Origin: Fusibacter sp. 3D3
GTDB lineage: Bacteria > Bacillota > Clostridia > Peptostreptococcales > Acidaminobacteraceae
NCBI RefSeq assembly: GCF_001748365.1
Contig: NZ_BDHH01000021.1
Span: forward strand, 50,256 to 82,673
Direction: 5' to 3'
DNA: 32,418 nucleotides
The translations under genes and the position numbers were made by a program. Of this stretch, positions 8,166 through 15,303 are shown in pieces (the stretch's first letter is position 1; each line of letters starts with the position of its first letter). The notes under the pieces are model-generated. The model made no database searches, was not told the DNA's origin, and worked only from the letters and a program-made list of their open reading frames with translations.

Positions 8166-8555
8166 TTAAGGCGTTTCGACTCTAATACTTAGATTATAAT
8201 ACTCGTCAACAGAATCTACATAAATAAAAATATTTTTATACTGTTTGTCTATATAACCTAATATATTATAATTTTTTGAACTATTCTCGTTAATAATATG
8301 TTTCATGTTAAGAGCATTTTCATTAAATCTACCCAGATTATACTTAAAGTCAAATGCTACATATGGTTCTATGCTTTCAATCTTATATTCTTCACTATCA
8401 TTTGATGAAACAATTAAATTTTTTATGCTCTTATTAGAATTGTTTCTTATTGTAATAGTGGTTGTATTATCTTCTAAGGCACTAAATGCTATAAAACAAA
8501 TTGCAACCAATAATATCAAGAAAGGAATAACTTTTAATATTTTTTTTTCTTTCAT
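8166..8555 (-). CDS. Small signal-anchored extracytoplasmic protein, unknown
   Basis: 129 residues from the ATG at 8555. An upstream TTG in the same frame (8576) overlaps the GAGGAG ribosome site and is rejected; the site is about 13 bases from the ATG, a little far. A basic start (MKEKKILK) and a hydrophobic segment (about 10-27) suggest a membrane anchor or signal peptide. The remainder is polar, beta-rich and Asn/Tyr-rich (ITIRNNSNKSIKNLIVSS). It has no cysteine after the hydrophobic segment, so it is not a lipoprotein. It follows the RHA/WNA-motif gene on the same strand with a 68-base gap. I do not recognise the family. Confidence 0.55.
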   Translation of the reverse strand: MKEKKILKVIPFLILLVAICFIAFSALEDNTTTITIRNNSNKSIKNLIVSSNDSEEYKIESIEPYVAFDFKYNLGRFNENALNMKHIINENSSKNYNILGYIDKQYKNIFIYVDSVDEYYNLSIRVETP

Positions 8556-8623
8556 TAGATTTAATTCACTCCTCAAAAATTAACAAGTTAAAATACACAA
8601 TAATTTATTCCGATTTGTTTTTG

Positions 8624-9082
8624 TTAATAACTATATAAATACACAAAACTACTTCTGCTATCATATACTTTTTTTGCTAGTTCAGTAGTAGTTAATGTTC
8701 TGTTACCACTATATATGTCTCTACCCTTTTTATTATTATATAAATCCATCATTTTATGATTGTAGAATATAAATCCATCTAATTCTTCAAATGAATTATA
8801 TGATGGTTTACTAAGTTCTGAACTAGGAATATCTTCATGTGCACTCGCATATGCATCCGCTCTATTTATGCCCCATCCTGGTGATGAAACCGCCCCTATA
8901 TTCTTTGCCATAAAAGCATTCCATACCGCATGTCTGTACGCGTCTGAGAGATCTCCTATTCTATTGTGACCAAAGTATAGCATAGTGGCATAATTTGCAT
9001 CATTAACAGCGGTTTGTATATGTGGAACAAGTGTCGGATTTGAGCTGATGTTCCTGTTCCAAGCTTTAGGTGCTATCTCCAC
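8624..9082 (-). CDS. RHA/WNA/AHE-motif protein (DUF6973-like), probably N-terminally truncated
   Basis: 152 residues from a GTG at 9082. The core reads GDLSDAYRHAVWNAFMAKNI followed by a segment with ADAYASAHED. This RHAxWNA...AHE pattern, from memory, belongs to a domain often found at the C-terminus of secreted proteins of Firmicutes and Bacteroidetes; conserved His, Asn, His and Glu suggest a catalytic or metal site, unproven. There is no signal peptide and no good ribosome site, and the frame is closed by TGA four codons before the GTG. The sequence directly upstream is an IS66 orfA fragment, so the original 5' end was probably cut off at this junction. It could be a decayed gene. Confidence 0.55.
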   Translation of the reverse strand: MEIAPKAWNRNISSNPTLVPHIQTAVNDANYATMLYFGHNRIGDLSDAYRHAVWNAFMAKNIGAVSSPGWGINRADAYASAHEDIPSSELSKPSYNSFEELDGFIFYNHKMMDLYNNKKGRDIYSGNRTLTTTELAKKVYDSRSSFVYLYSY

Positions 9083-9373
9083 TTGTAATTGTCATTTCAG
9101 ATTCAATGCAAGGCGGAATATATTCTGTCTCCGTTGATATATCCGATCTGAGTAGCGGAACAAAAGTCAGTGAAGAGCCTTGATTGGAAGAGTTGATTGA
9201 ATCAAGATGATGTGAACGCATTTTTTTAGCCAGTAATAATAGGATGCTTCATTAACTCCATTTTCTTGACACCATGCTTTGATGCTTAGACCGCTAGCAT
9301 TTTGAGCAGCAATAATGCTAATCCATTTGTCTCTTCGAACATCAGCAGTTGCTTCTTTGATATCTTGGTTCAT
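9066..9373 (-). pseudogene. IS66 orfA (TnpA-type accessory protein), frameshifted and truncated
   Basis: The N-terminus is a classic IS66 OrfA helix-turn-helix: RRDKWISIIAAQNASGLSIK, then AWCQENGVNEASYYYWLKK. After LKK the frame wanders and stops at 9167. Moving one base over, the normal protein continues: MRSHHLDSINSSNQGSSLTF, VPLLRSDISTETEYIPP, then SEMTITSGD, ending at a TAA at 9066. One single-base frameshift near 9225 therefore explains the break, and the last third of the protein is lost at the junction. OrfA is thought to aid transposition; this copy is dead. Confidence 0.8.
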
Positions 9374-9507
9374 TCAGAGCCTCCTGATTATAGTTTTTAC
9401 AGCAGCTTGAAAAACTATAATAAATTTTACAAATTATTGAATTCTTATATAATCAAGAATAACATCTTACCTTGATTTTACATAGGTACGTGCTATTTAC
9501 CGTTTAC
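9066..9507 (-). mobile_element. IS66-family remnant (left end plus orfA fragment)
   Basis: Read on the minus strand, GTAAACGGTAAATAGCA begins at 9507 and resembles an IS66-type terminal repeat (GTAA-start). It is followed by a leader, a good AGGAGG site and orfA. The element stops within orfA at about 9066-9090, where the RHA/WNA-motif gene begins. orfB, the main transposase orfC and the other end are missing. Confidence 0.65.
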
Positions 9508-9549
9508 AGTAAAAGTACGCCTTCTTATCCAAAATCTTTAAAACAGTAA

Positions 9550-9578
9550 GGGGCAGGGATTCATAGAATCCTTGCCCC
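9550..9578. repeat. Hairpin repeat, copy 2 (strong stem-loop)
   Basis: GGGGCAGGGATTC (9550-9562), loop ATA, GAATCCTTGCCCC (9566-9578): a 13-base stem with one G-T wobble. It lies just outside the IS66 end and just after the small membrane gene, so it could also stop that transcript (A-rich flank only, no clean T-run on the minus strand). It shares 23 of 29 bases with 7903-7931. Confidence 0.7.
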
Positions 9579-9604
9579 ATCACTCACGTTGAGTCAAAAA
9601 ATCA

Positions 9605-9886
9605 TCATATCAAAAGATTGTCTTTAACAATTATCCCAACAAGAACAAATGTTATTAAAATAACAATACAATAAAATATAGTTAATTTTACTTTTTTATC
9701 CTTATACAGATGCCATGTTTCAATTACAAGAAACAGCACAATCATAAGCAAACTTCCAATAAGACTTATCAAAGATATCTCAGAATTGAAAATATGCTCA
9801 CCAATATAAGTAAATATTAATAAACCTATTGAAATTAAAGGGATAATTATTCTATGCCGCTTTTGTATTCTTCTCAATTTATTCAC
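9605..9886 (-). CDS. Small three-helix membrane protein, possible immunity protein
   Basis: 93 residues from GTG at 9886 (or TTG at 9877, six bases after AGGTG). A basic start (NKLRRIQKRHR) is followed by three hydrophobic helices at about 14-30, 37-55 and 67-88. It starts nine bases after the stop of the secreted 246-residue protein, so the two form one transcription unit. Size and topology resemble small membrane immunity proteins encoded after bacteriocin genes; this is inference from layout only, with no family match recognised. Confidence 0.6.
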   Translation of the reverse strand: MNKLRRIQKRHRIIIPLISIGLLIFTYIGEHIFNSEISLISLIGSLLMIVLFLVIETWHLYKDKKVKLTIFYCIVILITFVLVGIIVKDNLLI

Positions 9887-9895
9887 CTAGCCTTT

Positions 9896-10636
9896 TTAGG
9901 GTAGTAATGGATATTCATAAAAACTTTCTGAACCCATTGCTGATGTATGAGAGCTATCCGTATAGTAAGTAGTATCTAATCTGTAGTAATAAGGATATGG
10001 ACTTGGAGCTGAAACGGAGTTCTTATACCTCCATACTCTCCAATAAATTTTTCTTGAGTCCCCTTCAGAAACACCATAATTATACCATACCGTTGCTATT
10101 GCAAATGCTGCTGCGGCTACAGGAAGACTCATTCCTGCTAGAACAGCAGTTGCAATTACAGATACTGTGTTTACTTCAGCTAGATGTATTGATCTACTCC
10201 CGGTATATGTACCATCATATACCCAATCTGAGGCAGCCATTCGCAATGTTTCATCCGGATTAAATAATCCACTTACATTTAAAGTATTCGATAGAAAATT
10301 CACCTCTTCTCTGCTTGGCTTTTTATGTGCTTTGCCGTCAAATGTAAAATAATCACTATCAGTTTTAATTATACCAGTATGGCTAATACCCTTCTCAACA
10401 GTTTGAAATACCATTTCACCATTTGGTTTTATGAGTAATGAATATTCTACAACTTCGCCTTGAAAAATTATATTTCCAGTCTCTACTCTGCCGTCCTCTG
10501 TTAGAGTAATATTTACAGTATCATTTTTAAAATAGCTAGTATCATCAACCGTATTAGGTGTAGCGGTAGCAAATGTTGGTAATCCAATTGAGATTGTCAT
10601 AACAATTACTAGCATTAAAGAAATTATTTTTTTCAT
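9896..10636 (-). CDS. Secreted protein with a hydrophobic Ala/Val-rich segment, bacteriocin-like
   Basis: 246 residues. There is a clear Sec signal peptide (basic MKK, hydrophobic core, probable cleavage after FATA, about residue 26). A beta-rich part follows (about 40-110) with ITLTEDGRVETGNIIFQGEV. A hydrophobic stretch at about 155-188 (TVSVIATAVLAGMSLPVAAA) is then followed by an aromatic, Tyr-rich tail (YPYYYRLDTTYYTDSS). The tail has no LPXTG or cell-wall repeat. General build recalls geobacillin-26-like antimicrobial proteins, a tentative comparison from memory. ATG start with a strong AAGGAGG. It is followed at once by a small membrane protein and preceded by a good promoter about 175 bases upstream. 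Confidence 0.7.
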   Translation of the reverse strand: MKKIISLMLVIVMTISIGLPTFATATPNTVDDTSYFKNDTVNITLTEDGRVETGNIIFQGEVVEYSLLIKPNGEMVFQTVEKGISHTGIIKTDSDYFTFDGKAHKKPSREEVNFLSNTLNVSGLFNPDETLRMAASDWVYDGTYTGSRSIHLAEVNTVSVIATAVLAGMSLPVAAAAFAIATVWYNYGVSEGDSRKIYWRVWRYKNSVSAPSPYPYYYRLDTTYYTDSSHTSAMGSESFYEYPLLP

Positions 10637-10812
10637 ATTTTAGTTCCTCCTTATTATAAAAATATTTTAGTTTATAACTCAAGAATATCTACTAGTTTTA
10701 GCTACGCATAAATACCAATAATAGATATCACAAAGTCACTCTTTGGCATTCTTCTATCATTAATCTTTACTCTATATTCTTCATATAAAATCTAACAGCG
10801 CTGTATATGTAT

Positions 10813-10842
10813 ATCTTATTCCTTTATATAGGCGTTTGTCAA
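10813..10842 (-). promoter_or_regulatory. Promoter of the secreted-protein/membrane-protein pair
   Basis: On the minus strand a perfect TTGACA (10837-10842), 18 bases, then TAAGAT (10813-10818). Transcription would begin near 10806 and give a leader of about 170 bases before the ATG at 10636. The leader, 10637-10806, is AT-rich with no RNA motif that I recognise. Confidence 0.6.
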
Positions 10843-10937
10843 GGGAATTTTACTATTATGCTAAAACATGTAAGTCAAGAAATTGGTTCATTATCGGTTC
10901 CTTAAATGAAATTGTAAGTTCCGTTTTTACACCTTAA

Positions 10938-11150
10938 ACAAAAGTTAGTCTTCACCAAGACGGATTTTTAGGCTATATAATGCTTATCCTAATGCTCATT
11001 TTAAGCGTTGCTGAATACGTTGTTAGAAGAGAAATGTGCACAGAAGCTGCTACAATTATTGGCCCTGGTAATAAGAAACTTACAAGGCCTTCTCTAATTG
11101 CAATTTTTCATATTTTTTTATTCGGTAGAAACTGTATCCATCAGCATTAA
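10938..11150 (+). pseudogene. C-terminal relic of a DDE transposase, IS1634-like
   Basis: A plus-strand frame, open from about 10938 to a TAA at 11148-11150, reads GFLGYIMLILMLILSVAEYV, VRREM, TIIGPGNKKLTRPSLIAIF and HIFLFGR. The AEYVVRRE...RPSL.AIFxIF layout is what I expect near the end of IS1634/IS4-group transposases. There is no N-terminal part: stops close the frame upstream, and 10843-10937 holds nothing recognisable. It is one of few plus-strand coding traces in the window and lies beside the IS200 end. Confidence 0.5.
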
Positions 11151-11170
11151 TGGTAAAATGCATCGTGGAT

Positions 11171-11608
11171 TTATAGAATATATTCTTGAATACTTATTTG
11201 ATCATTTGCGATATCTTCTTGTAATTGATTTTTTACATATTCTCTTATCGCTTTTTCATTTCGTCCAACAGTATCTACATAGTAGCCTCGACACCAAAAG
11301 TGGCGATTTCCATACTTATATTTCAAGTTTGCATGACGATCAAATATCATCAAAGAACTTTTTCCTTTTAAATATCCCATCACACTTGAAATGCTATACT
11401 TCGGTGGAATTGCTAGCACCATATGAACATGATCTGGACACGCTGTTGCTTCCAATATTTCTACACCTTTTTGGTCACATAACTTTCTTAAAATTTTCCC
11501 TATATCACCTTTGATGTTTCCATAGATTACTTGTCTTCTATACTTTGGTGCAAACACCACGTGATATTTACAATTCCATTGAGTATATGCTAAACTGTTC
11601 TTATCCAT
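11171..11608 (-). CDS. tnpA: IS200 transposase TnpA (Y1, HUH)
   Basis: 145 residues, full length for the family. It has the opening YTQWNCKYHVVFAPKYRRQV typical of IS200, the HUH pair H60 and H62 in CPDHVHMVL, the segment HFWCRGYYVDTVGRNEKAI, and the probable nucleophile Y124 in IREYVKNQ. All key residues are present, so it may be active. It acts on single-stranded element ends. ATG start; the AAGGAGG site before it is buried in a long hairpin. No tnpB accompanies it. Confidence 0.93.
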   Translation of the reverse strand: MDKNSLAYTQWNCKYHVVFAPKYRRQVIYGNIKGDIGKILRKLCDQKGVEILEATACPDHVHMVLAIPPKYSISSVMGYLKGKSSLMIFDRHANLKYKYGNRHFWCRGYYVDTVGRNEKAIREYVKNQLQEDIANDQISIQEYIL

Positions 11609-11615
11609 TTCGGAT

Positions 11616-11669
11616 CCTCCTTCTGAGCTAATATGGTTGGCGAACCATTATTATTTTATCAGAAGGAGG
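11616..11669 (-). promoter_or_regulatory. Translation-blocking hairpin in the IS200 leader
   Basis: CCTCCTTCTGA (11616-11626) and TCAGAAGGAGG (11659-11669) are perfect 11-base complements. In the tnpA transcript the copy next to the ATG holds the Shine-Dalgarno AAGGAGG, so it would be sequestered. An inner perfect stem ATGGTT/AACCAT (11633-11648) lies in the loop. This matches the known low-translation design of IS200 leaders. Confidence 0.8.
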
Positions 11670-11701
11670 TGCTTTTTTGACTCAAAGCTAAAGCTCTTTA
11701 G

Positions 11702-11724
11702 AACCACCGGTAGAACCGGTGGTT
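11702..11724. repeat. Perfect palindrome at the probable IS200 left end
   Basis: AACCACCGG, loop TAGAA, CCGGTGGTT: a 9-base perfect stem. Subterminal hairpins of this kind are the binding sites of IS200/IS605 transposases. It may alternatively act as an extra stop for the rpsI transcript. Confidence 0.6.
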
Positions 11725-11735
11725 TTCTTTTTACA

Positions 11736-11767
11736 AAAATAAAAGAGCCACATCATGTGACTCTTTT
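11736..11767 (-). terminator. Terminator of the rplM-rpsI operon
   Basis: In the minus sense AAAAGAGTCACAT pairs with ATGTGGCTCTTTT around a single-base G loop (one G-U wobble; arms 11741-11753 and 11755-11767), then a T-rich run (TTTTATTTTTG). It lies 20 bases after the rpsI stop. Confidence 0.85.
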
Positions 11768-11787
11768 TGTTTGAATTGTTGTCTCGC

Positions 11788-12183
11788 CTATCTTTTCGAG
11801 AACTGAGGTGCTCTTCTTGCAGCCTTAAGACCATATTTCTTTCTTTCCTTCATTCTTGGATCTCTCGTTAAGAATCCAGCAGGTTTCAAGATTGCTCTGA
11901 AATCAGGATCTACTTGTAATAAAGCTCTTGAAAGACCGTGTCTTACCGCACCAGCTTGTCCAGTAAAACCACCACCCTCAACTTTAACAACAACATCATA
12001 TTTTCCAGCTGTTTTTGTTAAGTCTAAAGGTCTTTGTACTTCTTTTCTTAAAATTTCATAGTCAAAATATTCGTCAAGTGATTGTCCGTTAACGATATAT
12101 TTGCCTGTACCAGGTAATAATCTAACTCTAGCGATTGAAGTTTTTCTTCTACCTGTACCTCGATATTGAATCGTCTTAGTCAT
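11788..12183 (-). CDS. rpsI: 30S ribosomal protein S9
   Basis: 131 residues, normal length. The N-terminus has [19 protein letters not shown] and the C-terminal tail ends in QFSKR, the basic tail that reaches the P-site tRNA in the 30S head. The [19 protein letters not shown] block is typical. ATG start, 11 bases after rplM, and followed by a terminator, so it is the last gene of the rplM-rpsI unit. Confidence 0.98.
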   Translation of the reverse strand: MTKTIQYRGTGRRKTSIARVRLLPGTGKYIVNGQSLDEYFDYEILRKEVQRPLDLTKTAGKYDVVVKVEGGGFTGQAGAVRHGLSRALLQVDPDFRAILKPAGFLTRDPRMKERKKYGLKAARRAPQFSKR

Positions 12184-12194
12184 CAGTTACCCTC

Positions 12195-12629
12195 CTACAG
12201 ATTTAATTCAAGTACTTCAGGTTTTTGAGCTTCATGCTTATGCTCAGGACCTGCATATACTTTTAATTTTGTGTACATTGCACTACCTAACGAGTTATGT
12301 GGTAACATGCCTTTAATCGCTGATTCAACAACTGTCTCTGGTTTGTTTTGTAACATATCTCTGTATGATCTTTCTCTCAAATGACCGATATAACCTGTAT
12401 GCCATCTGAACATTTTTTGATCCAATTTCTTACCTGTTAATCTTACTTTCTCTGCATTGACTATAATTACAAAATCTCCTGTGTCAACATGAGGAGTATA
12501 AATTGGTTTATGTTTACCTCTTAGGATTTTCGCAACTTCAGATGCTAATCTTCCTAATGTTTTACCGTCAGCGTCAACTACGTACCACTTTCTTTCGATT
12601 TCTAGTGGCTTTGCAACATAAGACTTCAT
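12195..12629 (-). CDS. rplM: 50S ribosomal protein L13
   Basis: 144 residues. It shows [19 protein letters not shown] near the start and [21 protein letters not shown] near the end, both standard for L13, an early-assembly protein of the large subunit. ATG start with AAGGAGG. It is the first gene of its unit: a strong promoter lies 100 bases upstream and the leader can form two hairpins, which suggests L13-leader-type control. Confidence 0.98.
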   Translation of the reverse strand: MKSYVAKPLEIERKWYVVDADGKTLGRLASEVAKILRGKHKPIYTPHVDTGDFVIIVNAEKVRLTGKKLDQKMFRWHTGYIGHLRERSYRDMLQNKPETVVESAIKGMLPHNSLGSAMYTKLKVYAGPEHKHEAQKPEVLELNL

Positions 12630-12668
12630 CGAATGACCTCCTTGAATTTATTTCACCATTTATATCTT

Positions 12669-12721
12669 AAAACCCGGGGCAGGATTTTATCGATCGTATT
12701 CATGTCTGTTATTTAACAGAC
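12669..12721 (-). ncRNA. Two-hairpin leader of rplM (L13-leader candidate)
   Basis: The transcript from the promoter at 12730-12758 first forms GTCTGTT-AAAT-AACAGAC (12704-12721, 7-base perfect stem), then AAAATCC-TGCCCC-GGGTTTT (12669-12688, 7-base stem with one wobble), before the ribosome site. Position and form agree with ribosomal autoregulatory leaders of Firmicutes; assignment to the L13 leader family needs a covariance search. Confidence 0.5.
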
Positions 12722-12729
12722 CACAATCT

Positions 12730-12758
12730 ATTTTATAGCATCTCTTCCTTACTGTCAA
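12730..12758 (-). promoter_or_regulatory. Promoter of rplM-rpsI
   Basis: Perfect TTGACA (12753-12758), 17 bases, TAAAAT (12730-12735) on the minus strand: the best promoter in the window by match. It separates rplM-rpsI from truA, which ends at 12786. Confidence 0.8.
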
Positions 12759-12785
12759 TAGGTTTTGTACTATTTTTTATTGTTT

Positions 12786-13562
12786 TCACACCTGATAAAA
12801 TATATTTGGCGCATATTCTACATGGATTAAGTACAAACCATTTGCAGGTGCCGTATATCGTGCTCTAGAGCGCTCTTTACTCTCGATTATTGCCCTAATT
12901 TCATCCGGCTCTATTTTGTGATCGCCAACTTGTATAAGACTTCCCATGATGATGCGAATCATATTGTACAAAAAACCATCACCTGAAATTGTAAAATGAT
13001 ACTCTTCTTTATATTGTTCCAATGTAAAGCTGTATAGAGTTCTTACTGTGTCTTCTATTTTGCTTCCTGATGCCATGAAAGTTTTAAAATCATGTGTGCC
13101 GACAAAATGTTGCATGGCTAACCTTATGGCTTTAAAATCAAGGGGTCTATCCAAATGATGAACATATTTTGCCCGAAGAGGACTGGCCTCAAGACTTTGA
13201 TCAATAATATACCGATAGGTTTTGCCTAACGCATGATATCTTGCATGAAACGTGTCAGGAACTGTGGTAATCTGATCAATGTGAATTGACCTTGGCAACG
13301 CCCTATTTAAAGCATACCTTAAGGGTTCTGCCTCTATGTGCGTCGTTAGGTTAAAAGTTGCGGTCTGTCCTTTGATACTATGAACACCTGCATCTGTTCT
13401 CCCAGCGCCGTCAATTGTGATTTCTTCTTTTAACAATCTCTTTAGAGTTTTCTCTATCGTCCCTTGAATACTGAGTTCACTAGGTTGTCTTTGCCACCCT
13501 TTATACTCGGAACCGTCATAACTGATTACCATCAGCATATTTTTCATGAGCTGCTCTTTCAT
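12786..13562 (-). CDS. truA: tRNA pseudouridine synthase A
   Basis: 258 residues from the ATG at 13562; the longest frame would begin 12 bases earlier. The chosen ATG overlaps the ecfT stop as ATGA, the usual coupled form. TruA makes pseudouridine at positions 38-40 of tRNA anticodon arms. The catalytic aspartate is in DGAGRTDAGVHSIKGQ (D57). YDGSEYKGWQRQ and GSKIEDTVRTL are further family landmarks. It is the last gene of the ecfA1-ecfA2-ecfT-truA unit, an order shared by many Clostridia and Bacilli. Confidence 0.95.
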   Translation of the reverse strand: MKEQLMKNMLMVISYDGSEYKGWQRQPSELSIQGTIEKTLKRLLKEEITIDGAGRTDAGVHSIKGQTATFNLTTHIEAEPLRYALNRALPRSIHIDQITTVPDTFHARYHALGKTYRYIIDQSLEASPLRAKYVHHLDRPLDFKAIRLAMQHFVGTHDFKTFMASGSKIEDTVRTLYSFTLEQYKEEYHFTISGDGFLYNMIRIIMGSLIQVGDHKIEPDEIRAIIESKERSRARYTAPANGLYLIHVEYAPNIFYQV

Positions 13563-14347
13563 AAAACAATGCATAATGCTAAATACAGAATCATTGCCAA
13601 TAGACCTCTTAAATCATACTGCGTATATTTTAGAACTTTCATTCTTGTTCGACCTTCTCCGCCACGATAACATCTGGCTTCCATTGCCATTGCAAGTTCA
13701 TCTGCTCTCCTAAATGCACTGATAAATAAAGGCACTAAAAGTGGAATTAAAGCTTTGGCTCTGCTCATCAAGTTACCACTTTCAAAATCTGCTCCTCTTG
13801 CCATCTGCGCTTTCATAATTTTATCCGTTTCCTCAAGAAGTGTGGGAATAAATCTTAGTGCGATGGTCATCATCATTGCCAGTTCATGTGCTGGTAACCC
13901 AATTTTCTTAAATGGATTGAGTAAATACTCTATGCCATCTGTTAATTCAATCGGTGAAGTCGTTAAGGTCAATAATGATGTCCCTACAATCAACAAGATT
14001 AATCTCAAAGCCATAAAAAACGCACGCTCAACACCTTCAAGCGATATACTGATGAAGCCCCACTTAAAAAAGGGATCTCCTGGCGTCAGAAAAATGTTGA
14101 TTACGAATGCAAATATAATGAGCATAAAGATCGGCTTAAGACCTCTCATTACAAATCCAACAGGTACTTTTGACATCATAATTGCAATTCCAATAAAAGT
14201 AATAACGAGAACATATGCGTATATATTCTGAATAATAAACAATGAAATGAGATATAGTGTAGAAGCAATAATTTTAAACCTTGGATCCATTTTATGAATA
14301 CTTGAGTCAACACTATAGTATTGACCAATTGTAATATCTCTCAACAT
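13559..14347 (-). CDS. ecfT: ECF transporter transmembrane subunit EcfT
   Basis: 262 residues with the two Ala-Arg-X motifs in the coupling helices: AQMARGADFESG and MAMEARCYRGG, which contact the ATPases. It also has IHKMDPRFKI near the start and about five to six membrane helices. EcfT joins the ATPase pair to interchangeable vitamin-binding S components, which are encoded elsewhere. Its ATG overlaps the ecfA2 stop by one base (TAATG). Confidence 0.96.
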   Translation of the reverse strand: MLRDITIGQYYSVDSSIHKMDPRFKIIASTLYLISLFIIQNIYAYVLVITFIGIAIMMSKVPVGFVMRGLKPIFMLIIFAFVINIFLTPGDPFFKWGFISISLEGVERAFFMALRLILLIVGTSLLTLTTSPIELTDGIEYLLNPFKKIGLPAHELAMMMTIALRFIPTLLEETDKIMKAQMARGADFESGNLMSRAKALIPLLVPLFISAFRRADELAMAMEARCYRGGEGRTRMKVLKYTQYDLRGLLAMILYLALCIVL

Positions 14348-15303
14348 TATGCTTTTCCTCCTTTAAGACTTTGCTTTATAGGATGAATCGCTGGAAGTTG
14401 CTCTTTAAGGGCTTCTAAGGCTTCTTCAATTGTTATAATTTCATCGCTCAAATGAAATCCAGCATGATTAAGTGCCCTTGCCAAATAAGAAATTTGGGGC
14501 ACTGCAAGGCCAATCTCTTCTAACGTATCGATCTCTTTAAAAACTTTGTGCGGAGAATCGTCAAAGACTACTTTTCCTTTATTCATAACGATAAGACGGT
14601 TAGCGATCTTAGCCATATCTTCCATGCTATGTGACACTATGATAACCGTTAGTTTATTTTTATTGTGTAAATTTTTAATCTGTGCTAAAATTTCGTCTCT
14701 CCCACGTGGGTCTAGTCCTGCTGTGGGTTCATCTAGAATAAGGACTTCTGGTTTCATAGCAAGTACGCCCGCAATGGCAACACGTCTTTTTTGTCCACCG
14801 CTGAGTTCAAAAGGAGAACGGTCTTTATAGGTTTCATAGTCTATACCCACAAGTGACATAGCTTCCTTCACCCTTACTTTTATCTCCTGCTCGCCTAGTC
14901 CAAGATTTGTAGGTCCAAAAGCAATATCTTTTTCAATGGTCTCTTCAAAAAGTTGATATTCTGGATATTGAAAAACCAATCCCACTTTACGTCTAACCTC
15001 TAACAATTTTAGCCTTCGTGCTTTAGCAAGTTTATGCTGTTCTCCTCTTGATCTTTTTTTCGGTTTATCTAAATTGGAGAGTCCCTCAGTTATATTGAGA
15101 CCATTTATGACAATCGTTCCTTTTGAAGGCTTTAGCAACCCATTGAGCTGTTGAATTAGAGTTGACTTTCCAGATCCCGTGTGACCAATAAGGCCAATGA
15201 ATTCACCGTGCTCTATTTCCAGATTAATATTTTCAAGCGCTATGGTTTCATTTGGCGTGCCATAGTCGTATATATGTGATAAATGCTTTATACTAATTGA
15301 CAT
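14347..15303 (-). CDS. ecfA2: ECF transporter ATPase EcfA2, with a basic insertion
   Basis: 318 residues, about 30 longer than usual. Walker A is GHTGSGKST (40-48), the Q-loop [13 protein letters not shown], the signature [15 protein letters not shown], Walker [12 protein letters not shown] and the H-loop IIVSHSMED: all complete. The excess lies between Walker A and the Q-loop (about residues 73-100), a Lys/Arg-rich stretch with [18 protein letters not shown]. It overlaps ecfA1 by 16 bases. Together with EcfA1 it powers vitamin uptake through EcfT. Confidence 0.95.
   Translation of the reverse strand: MSISIKHLSHIYDYGTPNETIALENINLEIEHGEFIGLIGHTGSGKSTLIQQLNGLLKPSKGTIVINGLNITEGLSNLDKPKKRSRGEQHKLAKARRLKLLEVRRKVGLVFQYPEYQLFEETIEKDIAFGPTNLGLGEQEIKVRVKEAMSLVGIDYETYKDRSPFELSGGQKRRVAIAGVLAMKPEVLILDEPTAGLDPRGRDEILAQIKNLHNKNKLTVIIVSHSMEDMAKIANRLIVMNKGKVVFDDSPHKVFKEIDTLEEIGLAVPQISYLARALNHAGFHLSDEIITIEEALEALKEQLPAIHPIKQSLKGGKA

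Larger units (their letters stand above)
11160..11726 (-). mobile_element. IS200-type element (tnpA only)
   Basis: A single Y1 transposase gene with a structured 5' leader and, beyond it, a perfect palindrome (11702-11724) that is probably the left-end recognition hairpin. The right border is not visible as a clear structure and is put just past the tnpA stop. The element sits between the rpsI terminator and the IS1634-like relic. Confidence 0.7.

Noticed and set aside
9167-9373. A 68-residue stand-alone gene.
   Set aside because: It is the N-terminal part of a frameshifted IS66 orfA, which continues in the neighbouring frame.
10653-10682. TTGAGT-18-TATAAT as promoter of the secreted protein.
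   Set aside because: The transcript would start at or after the Shine-Dalgarno site (10646-10652), so the ribosome site would be lost. The TTGACA promoter at 10813-10842 is preferred.
11098-11514. A 138-residue plus-strand frame.
   Set aside because: It is mostly the antisense of the IS200 tnpA gene; only its first bases touch the transposase relic, in another frame.
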